Source: JBKBRC01 sp046292345
Lineage (GTDB): Bacteria > Bacteroidota > Rhodothermia > Rhodothermales > Rubricoccaceae
Direction of reading: 5' to 3'
NCBI GenBank assembly: GCA_046292345.1
Contig: JBKBRC010000007.1
Location: 1 to 64,000, forward strand
Length of the DNA stretch: 64,000 nucleotides
The notes under the pieces were generated by a model. The model had not been told where the DNA came from, ran no database searches, and saw only the letters and a program-made list of their open reading frames with translations. The first letter of the stretch is position 1; each line of letters opens with the position of its first letter. The position numbers and the translations under genes were made by a program. Below are positions 50,087 through 57,076 of this stretch, piece after piece.

Positions 50087-50836
50087 CTAGCGCGGGCGCA
50101 CGTGCGCGAAGCCGCCGTCGATCGAGAGCGTCTCGCCGGTCATCCAGCCGCTGCGTGCGGGGTCGAGCAGGAACGCGATCGCGTCGACGAGGTCTTCGGG
50201 CTCGCCGATGCGCCCGAGCGCGTGCATCTTGGCCGAGGCCTGCTCGGCCTCCTCGCTCGCCACGAGCCGTCCCGCCAGCGGGGTGCGCACCAGGCCCGGC
50301 GCGAGCGCGTTGACGCGGATGCCGCGCGAGGCGTACGACGCCGCGCCCGCCGCGACGAGCCCCATCACGCCGGCCTTGGCCGCCGCGATGGCCTCGTGGT
50401 TGGCTAGCCCGAGCCGCGCCGCCACGCTCGCCATAAGCACGACGGCCCCGCCCTGCGGGTCCCTGTTCTGCCGCATCGCGTCGACGCCGGCTTTGAGCGC
50501 GTGGAAGGCCGTGCTGAGGTTGACGCGCAGCGTCTCCTCGAACTCCTGGGGCGAGAGCAGGTGAGCGGGCTTGAGCAGGATCGAGCCGACGAGGTTGACG
50601 ACGCCGTCCACGCGCCCGTGCGTCTCGGCGGCGGAGCGGACGAGCGACTGCACGGCCGGGTACTGCGTCGCGTCGAGCGTGAAGGCAGCGGCGCCGGTCT
50701 CGGCGGCCAGTTCGCGCAGGCGTTCGGCCCCGCGGGCGCCGAGGACGAGGCGGGCGCCGTCAGCGGCGAGGCGCCGCGAGAGCGCCGCGCCGATGCCGCC
50801 CGTGGCGCCGATGAGAACGTAAACGGGAGCAGCCAT
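50087..50836 (-). CDS. SDR family oxidoreductase without the catalytic tyrosine
   Basis: 249-aa short-chain dehydrogenase fold. The nucleotide-binding start is VYVLIGATGGIGAALSRRLA, and VVNLVGSILLKPAHLL replaces the usual NNAG. At the active site the sequence reads LMASVAARLGLANHEAIAAAK; the position four residues before the lysine, normally the catalytic tyrosine, is isoleucine. The C-terminus SGWMTGETLSIDGGFAHVRP is normal. I recall a set of SDRs with HEAIAAAK at this site, so it looks like a subfamily trait rather than decay. It is tightly packed between fasciclin (one base overlap, TGATG) and photolyase. Confidence 0.85.
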   Translation of the reverse strand: MAAPVYVLIGATGGIGAALSRRLAADGARLVLGARGAERLRELAAETGAAAFTLDATQYPAVQSLVRSAAETHGRVDGVVNLVGSILLKPAHLLSPQEFEETLRVNLSTAFHALKAGVDAMRQNRDPQGGAVVLMASVAARLGLANHEAIAAAKAGVMGLVAAGAASYASRGIRVNALAPGLVRTPLAGRLVASEEAEQASAKMHALGRIGEPEDLVDAIAFLLDPARSGWMTGETLSIDGGFAHVRPR

Positions 50837-51390
50837 CAGGGAGTGGGAGGACGAAGGACGGCGTCGATGCGATGAATGACGCCGTTGCCAGCGTCGATGT
50901 CGGGCTCGACGACGCGGGCGGTGTTGCCGCGCGCGTCGGTGACGGTGAAGCCCTGCGGGCCGAAGTCCAGGGCGAGCTCGGGCCCGGCGAGCGTGCCCAT
51001 GCCGAGGCCGCTGTCGGTGTCGGCGGCGTGGGTGCGGTTGGGGAGGACGTGGTACTCGAGCAGCCGGCGGAGCGCGGCCGGGTCGGCCATCAGGCGGTCG
51101 AGCTCGCCCTCGGGGAGAGCGTTGAAGGCGGCCTCGTTGGGCGCGAAGAGCGTGAAGGGCCCCTCGCCCGCAAGGACGTCGCGAAGGCCGGCCGCCGCGA
51201 GCGCCGCGTCGAGCGTGGTCATCTGCGGGTCGCTGGCCACGGCGTCGGCGACGGTCTGCGCCTGTGCGGGCGGGCCGGTCGTCAGGGGCGGGTTGGTGAC
51301 CGCCGGCGCGTCCGGGGGCGGCGTGTCGGAGCCGCATCCGGCGACGAGGGGAAGCGCGACGAGCAGCGCGAGCAGCGGAGAAAGGCGCAT
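50836..51390 (-). CDS. fasciclin-domain lipoprotein
   Basis: 184 aa from ATG at 51390. Lipoprotein signal MRLSPLLALLVALPLVAGC (lipobox VAGC), a Pro/Thr-rich linker, and a single fasciclin (FAS1) domain starting VADAVASDPQMTTLDAALAA. H1 and H2 boxes are GPFTLFAPNEAAFNALP and GNGVIHRIDAVLRP. FAS1 domains mediate surface adhesion or stabilise protein contacts. Fasciclin genes are known members of the singlet-oxygen regulon (RpoE-ChrR) in Rhodobacter, which gives weight to its place beside a photolyase. Stop and next start share one base. Confidence 0.9.
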   Translation of the reverse strand: MRLSPLLALLVALPLVAGCGSDTPPPDAPAVTNPPLTTGPPAQAQTVADAVASDPQMTTLDAALAAAGLRDVLAGEGPFTLFAPNEAAFNALPEGELDRLMADPAALRRLLEYHVLPNRTHAADTDSGLGMGTLAGPELALDFGPQGFTVTDARGNTARVVEPDIDAGNGVIHRIDAVLRPPTP

Positions 51391-51483
51391 GGAGCGGGGC
51401 AGGTCGGAGCGTCCCTGCAAGCCGGCCGCCCCGCGCCGGGTTCCCTCCCCTCGGCGCGGCGCACCCGTGCGCGGCGTCTGCGC

Positions 51484-52092
51484 TCAGCGCTGCGCGTCCT
51501 CGAGGCCGCCGGCGAGCGCGTCCGGAAAGTGCGCGCGGATCGTCTGGTAGAGCCGGTGCAGCGGCAGCCCGACGACGTTGTAGTAGTCGCCCTCGATGCG
51601 CGCCACGAAGACGGCGCCCGCGTCGTCCTGTATGCCGTAGGCGCCGGCCTTGTCGAGCGGCGCGCCGGTGGCGACGTAGGCGGCGATCTCGGCGTCGGAG
51701 AGCGGGGCGAACGTCACGCGCGTCGCCTCGTGCGCCGTCGCGGCGCGCGCGCCGAGGCGCAGCGCGATGCCCGTGTAGACAGTGTGGGTCTGGCCGGAGA
51801 GGCGGCGAAGCATGGCCGCCGCATCCTCGGGCGAGGCGGGCTTGCCGAGCACGTCGTCGCCGAGGACGACGACGGTGTCGGCCGCGACGACAAGCGCGTC
51901 CTCGGGAGAGGCCAGCGCCTCGGCCTTGCGCCGCGCGAGCGCCTCGACGGCCGCGCCGTGGGGCAGGCCCTCGGGCCACGTCTCGTCGGTGTCGGTGGGG
52001 CGCACCGTCGGCGCGAGGCCGAGGCGGGCGAGCAGGTCGCGGCGCCGCGGCGAGGCCGAGGCGAGGACGAGCGGGAGGCGGAGGCGAAGCAT
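51484..52092 (-). CDS. maf: Maf-like nucleotide pyrophosphatase
   Basis: 202 aa. Hydrolyses non-canonical nucleoside triphosphates such as dTTP, UTP or modified forms, and is linked to division arrest in Bacillus. Motifs: PLVLASASPRRRDLL at the N-terminus, VVAADTVVVLGDDVLGKP, SGQTHTVYTGIAL, and DKAGAYGIQDDAGAVFVARI with GDYYNVVGLPLHRLY at the end. All family blocks present. The start ATG is 105 bases after the lnt-like gene's stop on the same strand; the intervening sequence has a 21-bp repeat. Confidence 0.95.
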   Translation of the reverse strand: MLRLRLPLVLASASPRRRDLLARLGLAPTVRPTDTDETWPEGLPHGAAVEALARRKAEALASPEDALVVAADTVVVLGDDVLGKPASPEDAAAMLRRLSGQTHTVYTGIALRLGARAATAHEATRVTFAPLSDAEIAAYVATGAPLDKAGAYGIQDDAGAVFVARIEGDYYNVVGLPLHRLYQTIRAHFPDALAGGLEDAQR

Positions 52093-52170
52093 GGCGACGG
52101 CGGGCAGAGCGGCGGCGTGCAGGGCGCCGCAAGCTACCCGCTGTCCGGCGAGCGCTCGAGGCCGTTCGGG

Positions 52171-52212
52171 GCGCGCTGGAACGGAGGCGGGGCGCGCTAG
52201 AACGGAGGCGGG
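52171..52212. repeat. 21-bp tandem repeat, 2 copies, across the lnt-like stop codon
   Basis: First copy at 52171 and second at 52192, differing only at one base. On the minus strand the copy in the gene ends TTCTAG, the stop codon; the copy after it reads TTCCAG, so the duplication straddles the stop. Confidence 0.85.
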
Positions 52213-53858
52213 GCGGGCCTGGCCGGGCGCCAGTGCGTGAGCAGCCCGAGCCGCGCCGCGACGAGCAGGCCCCCGTGCAGCACCAGCCCCAGGCCGAGCG
52301 CCAGGCCGCCGAGCCAGTCGCCGTGGGCGGTGTAGAACGAGCCCATGCGGAGCGTTGGCACGTCGAGCGAGACGAGGCCCTGCTGCATCCAGCCGGCGGC
52401 CTCCTGCACGCGCCCGTCGGGCGTGATCAGCGCCGAGGTGCCGCTGACGGTCGAGACGACGACGGGCCGGCGCGTCTCGATGGCGCGCAGGCGCGAGACG
52501 CCCATCTGCTGGTCGATCGAGCCGACGCGCCCCCAGGCGTCGTTCTGCGCGAGCACCACGAACACGTCGGCCTCGCGCTGCGCAAAGCGGCGCACGTGGT
52601 CTCCGAAGAGCGACTCGAAACCGACGAGCGCCGCCACACCTGTGCCCCGGACGTCGAACACGACATGCTGCGTGCCGAGCGCGCGCTCGGCGCGGCGCGC
52701 GCGCGTGACGGGATCTACGGGCACGGTCTCGATGACGGGCAGCGTCACCATCTGATCGTAGCGTCCGGCGGCCCGCTCGCCCGGCGTGAAGAGGAGGGCA
52801 GCGTTGGCGAAGCGCGGCGGGAGGTCGGGGTCGGCGGGCGCGTCGGTGAGGACGGCGCCGGTGAGCACCGAGACGCCGCGGCCGGCGCTCCAGAGCGCCA
52901 GGCGCGAGAAGAGCCGCTGCCGGCGCTCGGCGTCGAGGTCGGAGGCGACGGTGGCGCGCGGCCACACGAGCAGATCGGGCGAGCGGCGCCCCGGCGCGTC
53001 GGTGCCGTAGCCGAGTGTCGGAGCGTCAGGATCGAGCGCGGCCGGCTGCACCGGAGCAGCGGGCGCCCTGGGTGCCGTGTCGAGCAGGTTGTCTGAGAGG
53101 CCGGCCACGTAGTCGACCTTGGAGCCGTCGGTGACGTCGTCCCAGGTGCTTGCGGGCATGCCCGGCTGGATCAGCCCGACCGTCAGGTAGCCCGAGGGCT
53201 GCTGCGTCTGGTTGATGCGCACGGCGCCGTAGGCGGCCGGCAGCACCGCGAGCGCGCCGAAAATGCCGGCGACGAGGCCGCGGTCGAGCAGAGGCTCGCG
53301 CGTGCCGGGGCGGAACGCGACGCCGACGAAGGCGACGGCGTTGAGCAGCAGCACCCACAGGCTCACCATGAGCACGCCGCCCAGGTCGGCCGTCTGCACG
53401 AACGGGAGCGCACCGGCCTGCGTGTGCCCCAGCAGCAGCCATGGTACGCGGACAGGCCCCTGGAGCAGCAAAAACTCAGTCGAGAGCACGCCCAGCACGA
53501 GCGAGGTGAGCCCGGCCGCTGTGCCGAAGCGCGCCCGCACGGCCGAGGAGAGTGTCATGGCGGCCACGAGCGGCAGCGGCGCCAGCAGCAGCCCGAGACC
53601 GCCCAGCAACGCTCTCGTCAGGTCGGGGTTGAACAGCAGCCAGAAGCCTGCGCAGCAGGCGGTCGTCAGAAAGAGCGCGTACAGCTCGCGCACATAAGCC
53701 CACGAGGGCGTGCGGAGGCTCCACCGCAGCAGGATCGGCACGAGGGCGCCCCACGCGAGAGGGTAAAACCCGACGGGCGGCAGGCTCAGCGTGAGCGCGA
53801 GCGCGCCCAGCAGCGACCAGCCGAACGTGCTGAGAGGATGGGGGCGGACGAAACGCAT
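52197..53858 (-). CDS. lnt: apolipoprotein N-acyltransferase homologue lacking the catalytic triad
   Basis: 553 aa with the Lnt layout. About eight hydrophobic N-terminal helices (for example LLGALALTLSLPPVGFYPLA, VSLWVLLLNAVAFVGVAF) are followed by a nitrilase-like domain and a last helix (LALGLGLVLHGGLLVAARLG). True Lnt transfers an acyl chain to the lipoprotein N-terminal cysteine using a Glu-Lys-Cys triad (E267, K335, C387 in E. coli). Here the aligned positions are Arg in LLVWPRATVAS, Gln in GRYDQMVTLP, and Gly in LVGFESLFGD. All three are substituted, with normal sequence around them and no stop or frameshift. So it is either an inactive homologue or has changed chemistry. First gene of a long minus-strand run. 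Confidence 0.8.
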   Translation of the reverse strand: MRFVRPHPLSTFGWSLLGALALTLSLPPVGFYPLAWGALVPILLRWSLRTPSWAYVRELYALFLTTACCAGFWLLFNPDLTRALLGGLGLLLAPLPLVAAMTLSSAVRARFGTAAGLTSLVLGVLSTEFLLLQGPVRVPWLLLGHTQAGALPFVQTADLGGVLMVSLWVLLLNAVAFVGVAFRPGTREPLLDRGLVAGIFGALAVLPAAYGAVRINQTQQPSGYLTVGLIQPGMPASTWDDVTDGSKVDYVAGLSDNLLDTAPRAPAAPVQPAALDPDAPTLGYGTDAPGRRSPDLLVWPRATVASDLDAERRQRLFSRLALWSAGRGVSVLTGAVLTDAPADPDLPPRFANAALLFTPGERAAGRYDQMVTLPVIETVPVDPVTRARRAERALGTQHVVFDVRGTGVAALVGFESLFGDHVRRFAQREADVFVVLAQNDAWGRVGSIDQQMGVSRLRAIETRRPVVVSTVSGTSALITPDGRVQEAAGWMQQGLVSLDVPTLRMGSFYTAHGDWLGGLALGLGLVLHGGLLVAARLGLLTHWRPARPAPPPF

Positions 53859-54032
53859 GGGGGCGAGAGGTTGCCGGGGGCGTATCGTCCGCCCACGTGC
53901 CTGGCTAAAGCTTTGGCTACGGCCGCGGCTGGAGCCGCCGCGCGCCGCTTCCCGTGCCCCCGTGGGGCGACGCCGGTGGCTTGGCGCGGCGAGCAGGCAG
54001 GGTATCTTCGGGCAACGATCGCCCAGGCGCCT

Positions 54033-54944
54033 GTGCCAGTCCTGACCATCTGTAACCACAAGGGCGGAACGGGGAAGACCACGTCCTCGCTCCACCTCGC
54101 CGCCGCCTTCGGGCACGCCGGTTACCGCGTGCTCGCCGTGGACTTCGACCCGCAGGGGTTTCTGACACGCATGCTCGGCGCAGAAGAGCCGCCGGCCTCG
54201 GCGTCGGCGCTGGAGCTGCTCGAGGAAACGGCCGATCTGCGCTCGTTCCCCGTGCAGCGCATGAGCGGCTTCGACCTCATCGGGTCCTCGATGGCGCTCA
54301 CGAAGGCGCAGCGCCGGCTCAACGAACCGACCGACGTGTTCCGGCTCCGCGAGACGATCCGCGCCGGGCACGACTACGACCTCATCCTGCTCGACACGGC
54401 CGCCGCGCTCTCGGTGTTCACGATGAACACGCTCGTCGCCGCCGACCACGTCGTGATCCCGGTCACGCCCGAGTACCAGCCCGTCGTGGGCGCCGAGCAG
54501 ACCTGGAGCACGGCCGGGCTCGTGCGCACCAAGCTCAACCCGGGGCTCGCCGTGCCGCGCTTCCTGCTCACGCAGGTGGACGCGCGCCTGACGCGCCACG
54601 AGCGCTACGCGCGCTATCTCCGCGAGCGCTACGGCGAGGCGGTGCTCGCCACGCCCATCCGCACGAGCTCGTCGCTCGCCGTCGCGAGCCGCAACGGCCA
54701 GACCGTCTTCGACGCGCGCGTCTCGACACGCGGCGCGCAGGACTACGCGGCTGCGGCCGAAGAAATCGGGCGGTACGTGTTTGCGGGCGCGCCGCTGCCC
54801 GAGGTCGCGCCCCGGCAGGCTGCGCTCCCCGAAGCCCCCCCAAAAGCCTCCCCCGAGGCGCCCCCCGGGGCGCCCCCCGGGGCGCCCGAGAGCAGGCCGG
54901 CGCCGGAGGCGCCCACGGAGTGGATTCCCCTCGACCAGCTCTGA
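54033..54944 (+). CDS. ParA/MinD-like ATPase
   Basis: 303 aa from the GTG at 54033 (VPVLTICNHKGGTGKTTSSL). It has the deviant Walker A KGGTGKTT at residues about 9-16, Walker A' VLAVDFDPQGFLTRML and Walker B LILLDTAAALSVFT. Ends with a Pro/Ala-rich tail of about 45 residues (ALPEAPPKASPEAPPGAPPG) containing a 12-bp DNA repeat. No ParB gene or parS-like site lies beside it, so a chromosome-segregation role is not shown; such orphans place other cargo. A longer upstream frame shows no conserved sequence. Divergent from the lnt-like gene, 174 bases apart. Confidence 0.85.
   Translation: MPVLTICNHKGGTGKTTSSLHLAAAFGHAGYRVLAVDFDPQGFLTRMLGAEEPPASASALELLEETADLRSFPVQRMSGFDLIGSSMALTKAQRRLNEPTDVFRLRETIRAGHDYDLILLDTAAALSVFTMNTLVAADHVVIPVTPEYQPVVGAEQTWSTAGLVRTKLNPGLAVPRFLLTQVDARLTRHERYARYLRERYGEAVLATPIRTSSSLAVASRNGQTVFDARVSTRGAQDYAAAAEEIGRYVFAGAPLPEVAPRQAALPEAPPKASPEAPPGAPPGAPESRPAPEAPTEWIPLDQL
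54858..54881. repeat. 12-bp direct repeat in the ParA-like C-terminal tail
   Basis: Unit gcgccccccggg, two perfect copies, encoding the repeated APPG of the Pro/Ala-rich tail. Confidence 0.85.
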
Positions 54945-54952
54945 GCGCGCCC

Positions 54953-55513
54953 GTGCCAGAGCCCACGCCCGCCGAGATCGCGCCGCCGGCGCCGGACGAG
55001 TACACGCCGTTCTACGCCGGCTACGTCGCGCGTGCGCTGCAGCTGCCTGCGCCGCGGCTCGGGCACACGGCCGCAGCGCTCGCCGCGTGGGCGGCGCGCG
55101 TTTCGGACCCCGCCTTCCGCTATGCGCCTGGCAAGTGGAGCATCGGCGAGGTGGTGGGCCACATGGCCGAGACCGAGCGCGTGTTCGCCTACCGCCTGCT
55201 CCGTTTCGCGCGCGGCGACGCGCAGCCGCTGCCGGGCTTCGACGAGAACGCGTTCGTGGCCGCGGCCGGCTTCGACGCGGTGCCGCTCGAGGACCTCGTG
55301 GCGTGGTTCGCCGCCGAGCGCGCGGCGACGCAGGCGCTCGTGGCGACGGTTCCCGCGGAGGCCTGGACGCGCCGCGGCGAGGCCTCCGGTCGGGGTATGA
55401 CGGCGCGCGCGGCCCTCTATGTGCTCGCCGGTCACGCCGCGCACCACCTCGACGTGCTCGCGGCCCGCTACGGCGCGGCCCGCGACGGCGCGGCCCGCGA
55501 CGGCGCGCAGTAG
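54953..55513 (+). CDS. DinB-family protein
   Basis: 186 aa from GTG 54953, nine bases after the ParA-like gene. Four-helix-bundle DinB/YfiT type with the three histidine ligands of the metal site in GEVVGHMAETERVFAYRLLR and AGHAAHHLDVLAARYG. These proteins are thiol-dependent or metal-dependent transferases/hydrolases of unknown substrate. An in-frame GTG at 54920 overlaps the ParA-like gene but adds non-conserved residues. The last residues (GAARDGAARDG) come from a 15-bp repeat. Confidence 0.85.
   Translation: MPEPTPAEIAPPAPDEYTPFYAGYVARALQLPAPRLGHTAAALAAWAARVSDPAFRYAPGKWSIGEVVGHMAETERVFAYRLLRFARGDAQPLPGFDENAFVAAAGFDAVPLEDLVAWFAAERAATQALVATVPAEAWTRRGEASGRGMTARAALYVLAGHAAHHLDVLAARYGAARDGAARDGAQ
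55471..55500. repeat. 15-bp tandem repeat at the DinB C-terminus
   Basis: Unit cggcgcggcccgcga, two perfect copies plus a partial third up to the stop codon at 55511-55513; encodes GAARD repeats. Confidence 0.9.
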
Positions 55514-55552
55514 ACGTCCGCTCCCTTCCATCCGCCCCATCCGCCGCTGCCC

Positions 55553-57076
55553 ATGAGTGCCTCCCCGGACGCGCCTGGCTCGCCCCCTCCGGCCGAACAA
55601 CGCTTCTCCTCGCGGTGGCTGCTGCTGCTGAGCGTGCTCGGCATCGCCGTCGGCACGGGCAACATCTGGCGCTTCCCGCGCATCGCGGCGGCCAACGCGG
55701 GCGACGGCGGCGCGGGCGCGTTCCTGGTCGCGTGGATCGTGTTCTTGCTCGTCTGGAGCATCCCGCTCATCATAGCCGAGTACGCGCTCGGGCAGACCGG
55801 CCGCGGAGGCGTCGTGGCAACGTTCAGCCGCCTCACCAACGGGCGCTTCGCGTGGATGGGTGCCTTCGTGGCGTTCGTGGCAGCGGCCATCATGTGCTAC
55901 TACAGCGTCGTGGCGGGGTGGTGCGTGTACTACTTCGGCGCAGCGCTTCTGACGGGACTGCCCTCCTCGGTCGAGGCGGCGCAGGCGTCGTGGACGGGCT
56001 TCCAGAGCTCGCCGTGGCCGCTCGCGTTCCACGCGCTCGCGATGGGCCTGGGCGCGCTGGCGTGCCTGCGCGGCGTGCGCTCGATCGAGCGCGTCAACCG
56101 GGTGCTCGTGCCGGCGCTGCTCGCCATCGTCGTGCTCGCGGTCGCGCGCGCGCTCACGCTGCCGGGTGCCGGCGCCGGCCTGGCCTTCCTCTTCGCGCCC
56201 GACTGGGGCACGCTCGCCGAGCCTGCCGTCTGGCTCGAGGCGCTCACGCAAAACGCCTGGGATACGGGCGCCGGCTGGGGCCTGATCCTGACCTACGCCG
56301 CCTACATGCGCCGCGAGGACGGGGTCGTGCGCAACGCCGTGCTGACGGGCGTGGGCAACAACGTCGTCTCGCTGCTCGCGGCCACGATGGTCTTCGGGAT
56401 CGTCTTCGCCGTGCTCGGCGGGCAGATGGCGCAGGCCGACATCCTCGACGTGATGCGGCAGAGCGGCGAGCGGGGGACGGGCCTGACGTTCATCTGGATG
56501 CCGCAGCTCTTTGCGCAGATGCCGCTCGGGAGCACGCTCGCGGTGCTGTTCTTCCTCGGGCTCTCGTTCGCTGCGCTCTCGTCGCTCATCTCAATGATCG
56601 AGCTCTCGACGCGCGTACTCGTGGACTTCGGTGTGCAGCGCGGCGCGGCCGTGGCGGCCGTGGCCGTGGGCGGCTTCGCGTTCGGCGTGCCGAGCGCGCG
56701 CAGCGAGGCGTTCTTCGGCAACCAGGACTTCGTGTGGGGCGTCGCGCTGATGCTCTCGGGCGCGTTCGTCGCGTTCGTCGCCTGGCGCTACGGGACGGGC
56801 CGCCTGCGCACGGGCGTCGCCACGCCCGAAGACTGGCGCCTGCCGCGCGCGTGGGACGTGGCCATGAAGGCGCTCGTGCCGGCGCAGGCCATCGTGCTGC
56901 TCGCGTGGTGGCTCTACCTCGCCACGACGGCCGACTTCACGGCCGCCTGGTACGACCCGACCGAGCCTTACAGCGCCATGACGTGCCTCGTGCAATGGAG
57001 CGCAGCTCTCGTCGCCTTCGTACTGCTCAACCGCTGGATGGCCCGGCGCGCGGGCACGCCGCTCGCTCTCTCGTGA
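55553..57076 (+). CDS. sodium-dependent neurotransmitter symporter family (NSS) transporter
   Basis: 507 aa with about twelve membrane helices. The first helix has the family signature GIAVGTGNIWRFPRIAAANA, with the unwound GTGN segment that binds Na+ and substrate. Further blocks include ITAEYALGQTGR-like IIAEYALGQTGRGG and YYSVVAGWCVYYFGAAL, and GWGLILTYAAYMRREDGVV in helix 6. Bacterial members carry amino acids such as tryptophan, tyrosine or leucine; the substrate is not predictable here. It shares TGATG with the M14 peptidase gene, which suggests joint uptake and processing of peptides or amino acids. Confidence 0.93.
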   Translation: MSASPDAPGSPPPAEQRFSSRWLLLLSVLGIAVGTGNIWRFPRIAAANAGDGGAGAFLVAWIVFLLVWSIPLIIAEYALGQTGRGGVVATFSRLTNGRFAWMGAFVAFVAAAIMCYYSVVAGWCVYYFGAALLTGLPSSVEAAQASWTGFQSSPWPLAFHALAMGLGALACLRGVRSIERVNRVLVPALLAIVVLAVARALTLPGAGAGLAFLFAPDWGTLAEPAVWLEALTQNAWDTGAGWGLILTYAAYMRREDGVVRNAVLTGVGNNVVSLLAATMVFGIVFAVLGGQMAQADILDVMRQSGERGTGLTFIWMPQLFAQMPLGSTLAVLFFLGLSFAALSSLISMIELSTRVLVDFGVQRGAAVAAVAVGGFAFGVPSARSEAFFGNQDFVWGVALMLSGAFVAFVAWRYGTGRLRTGVATPEDWRLPRAWDVAMKALVPAQAIVLLAWWLYLATTADFTAAWYDPTEPYSAMTCLVQWSAALVAFVLLNRWMARRAGTPLALS

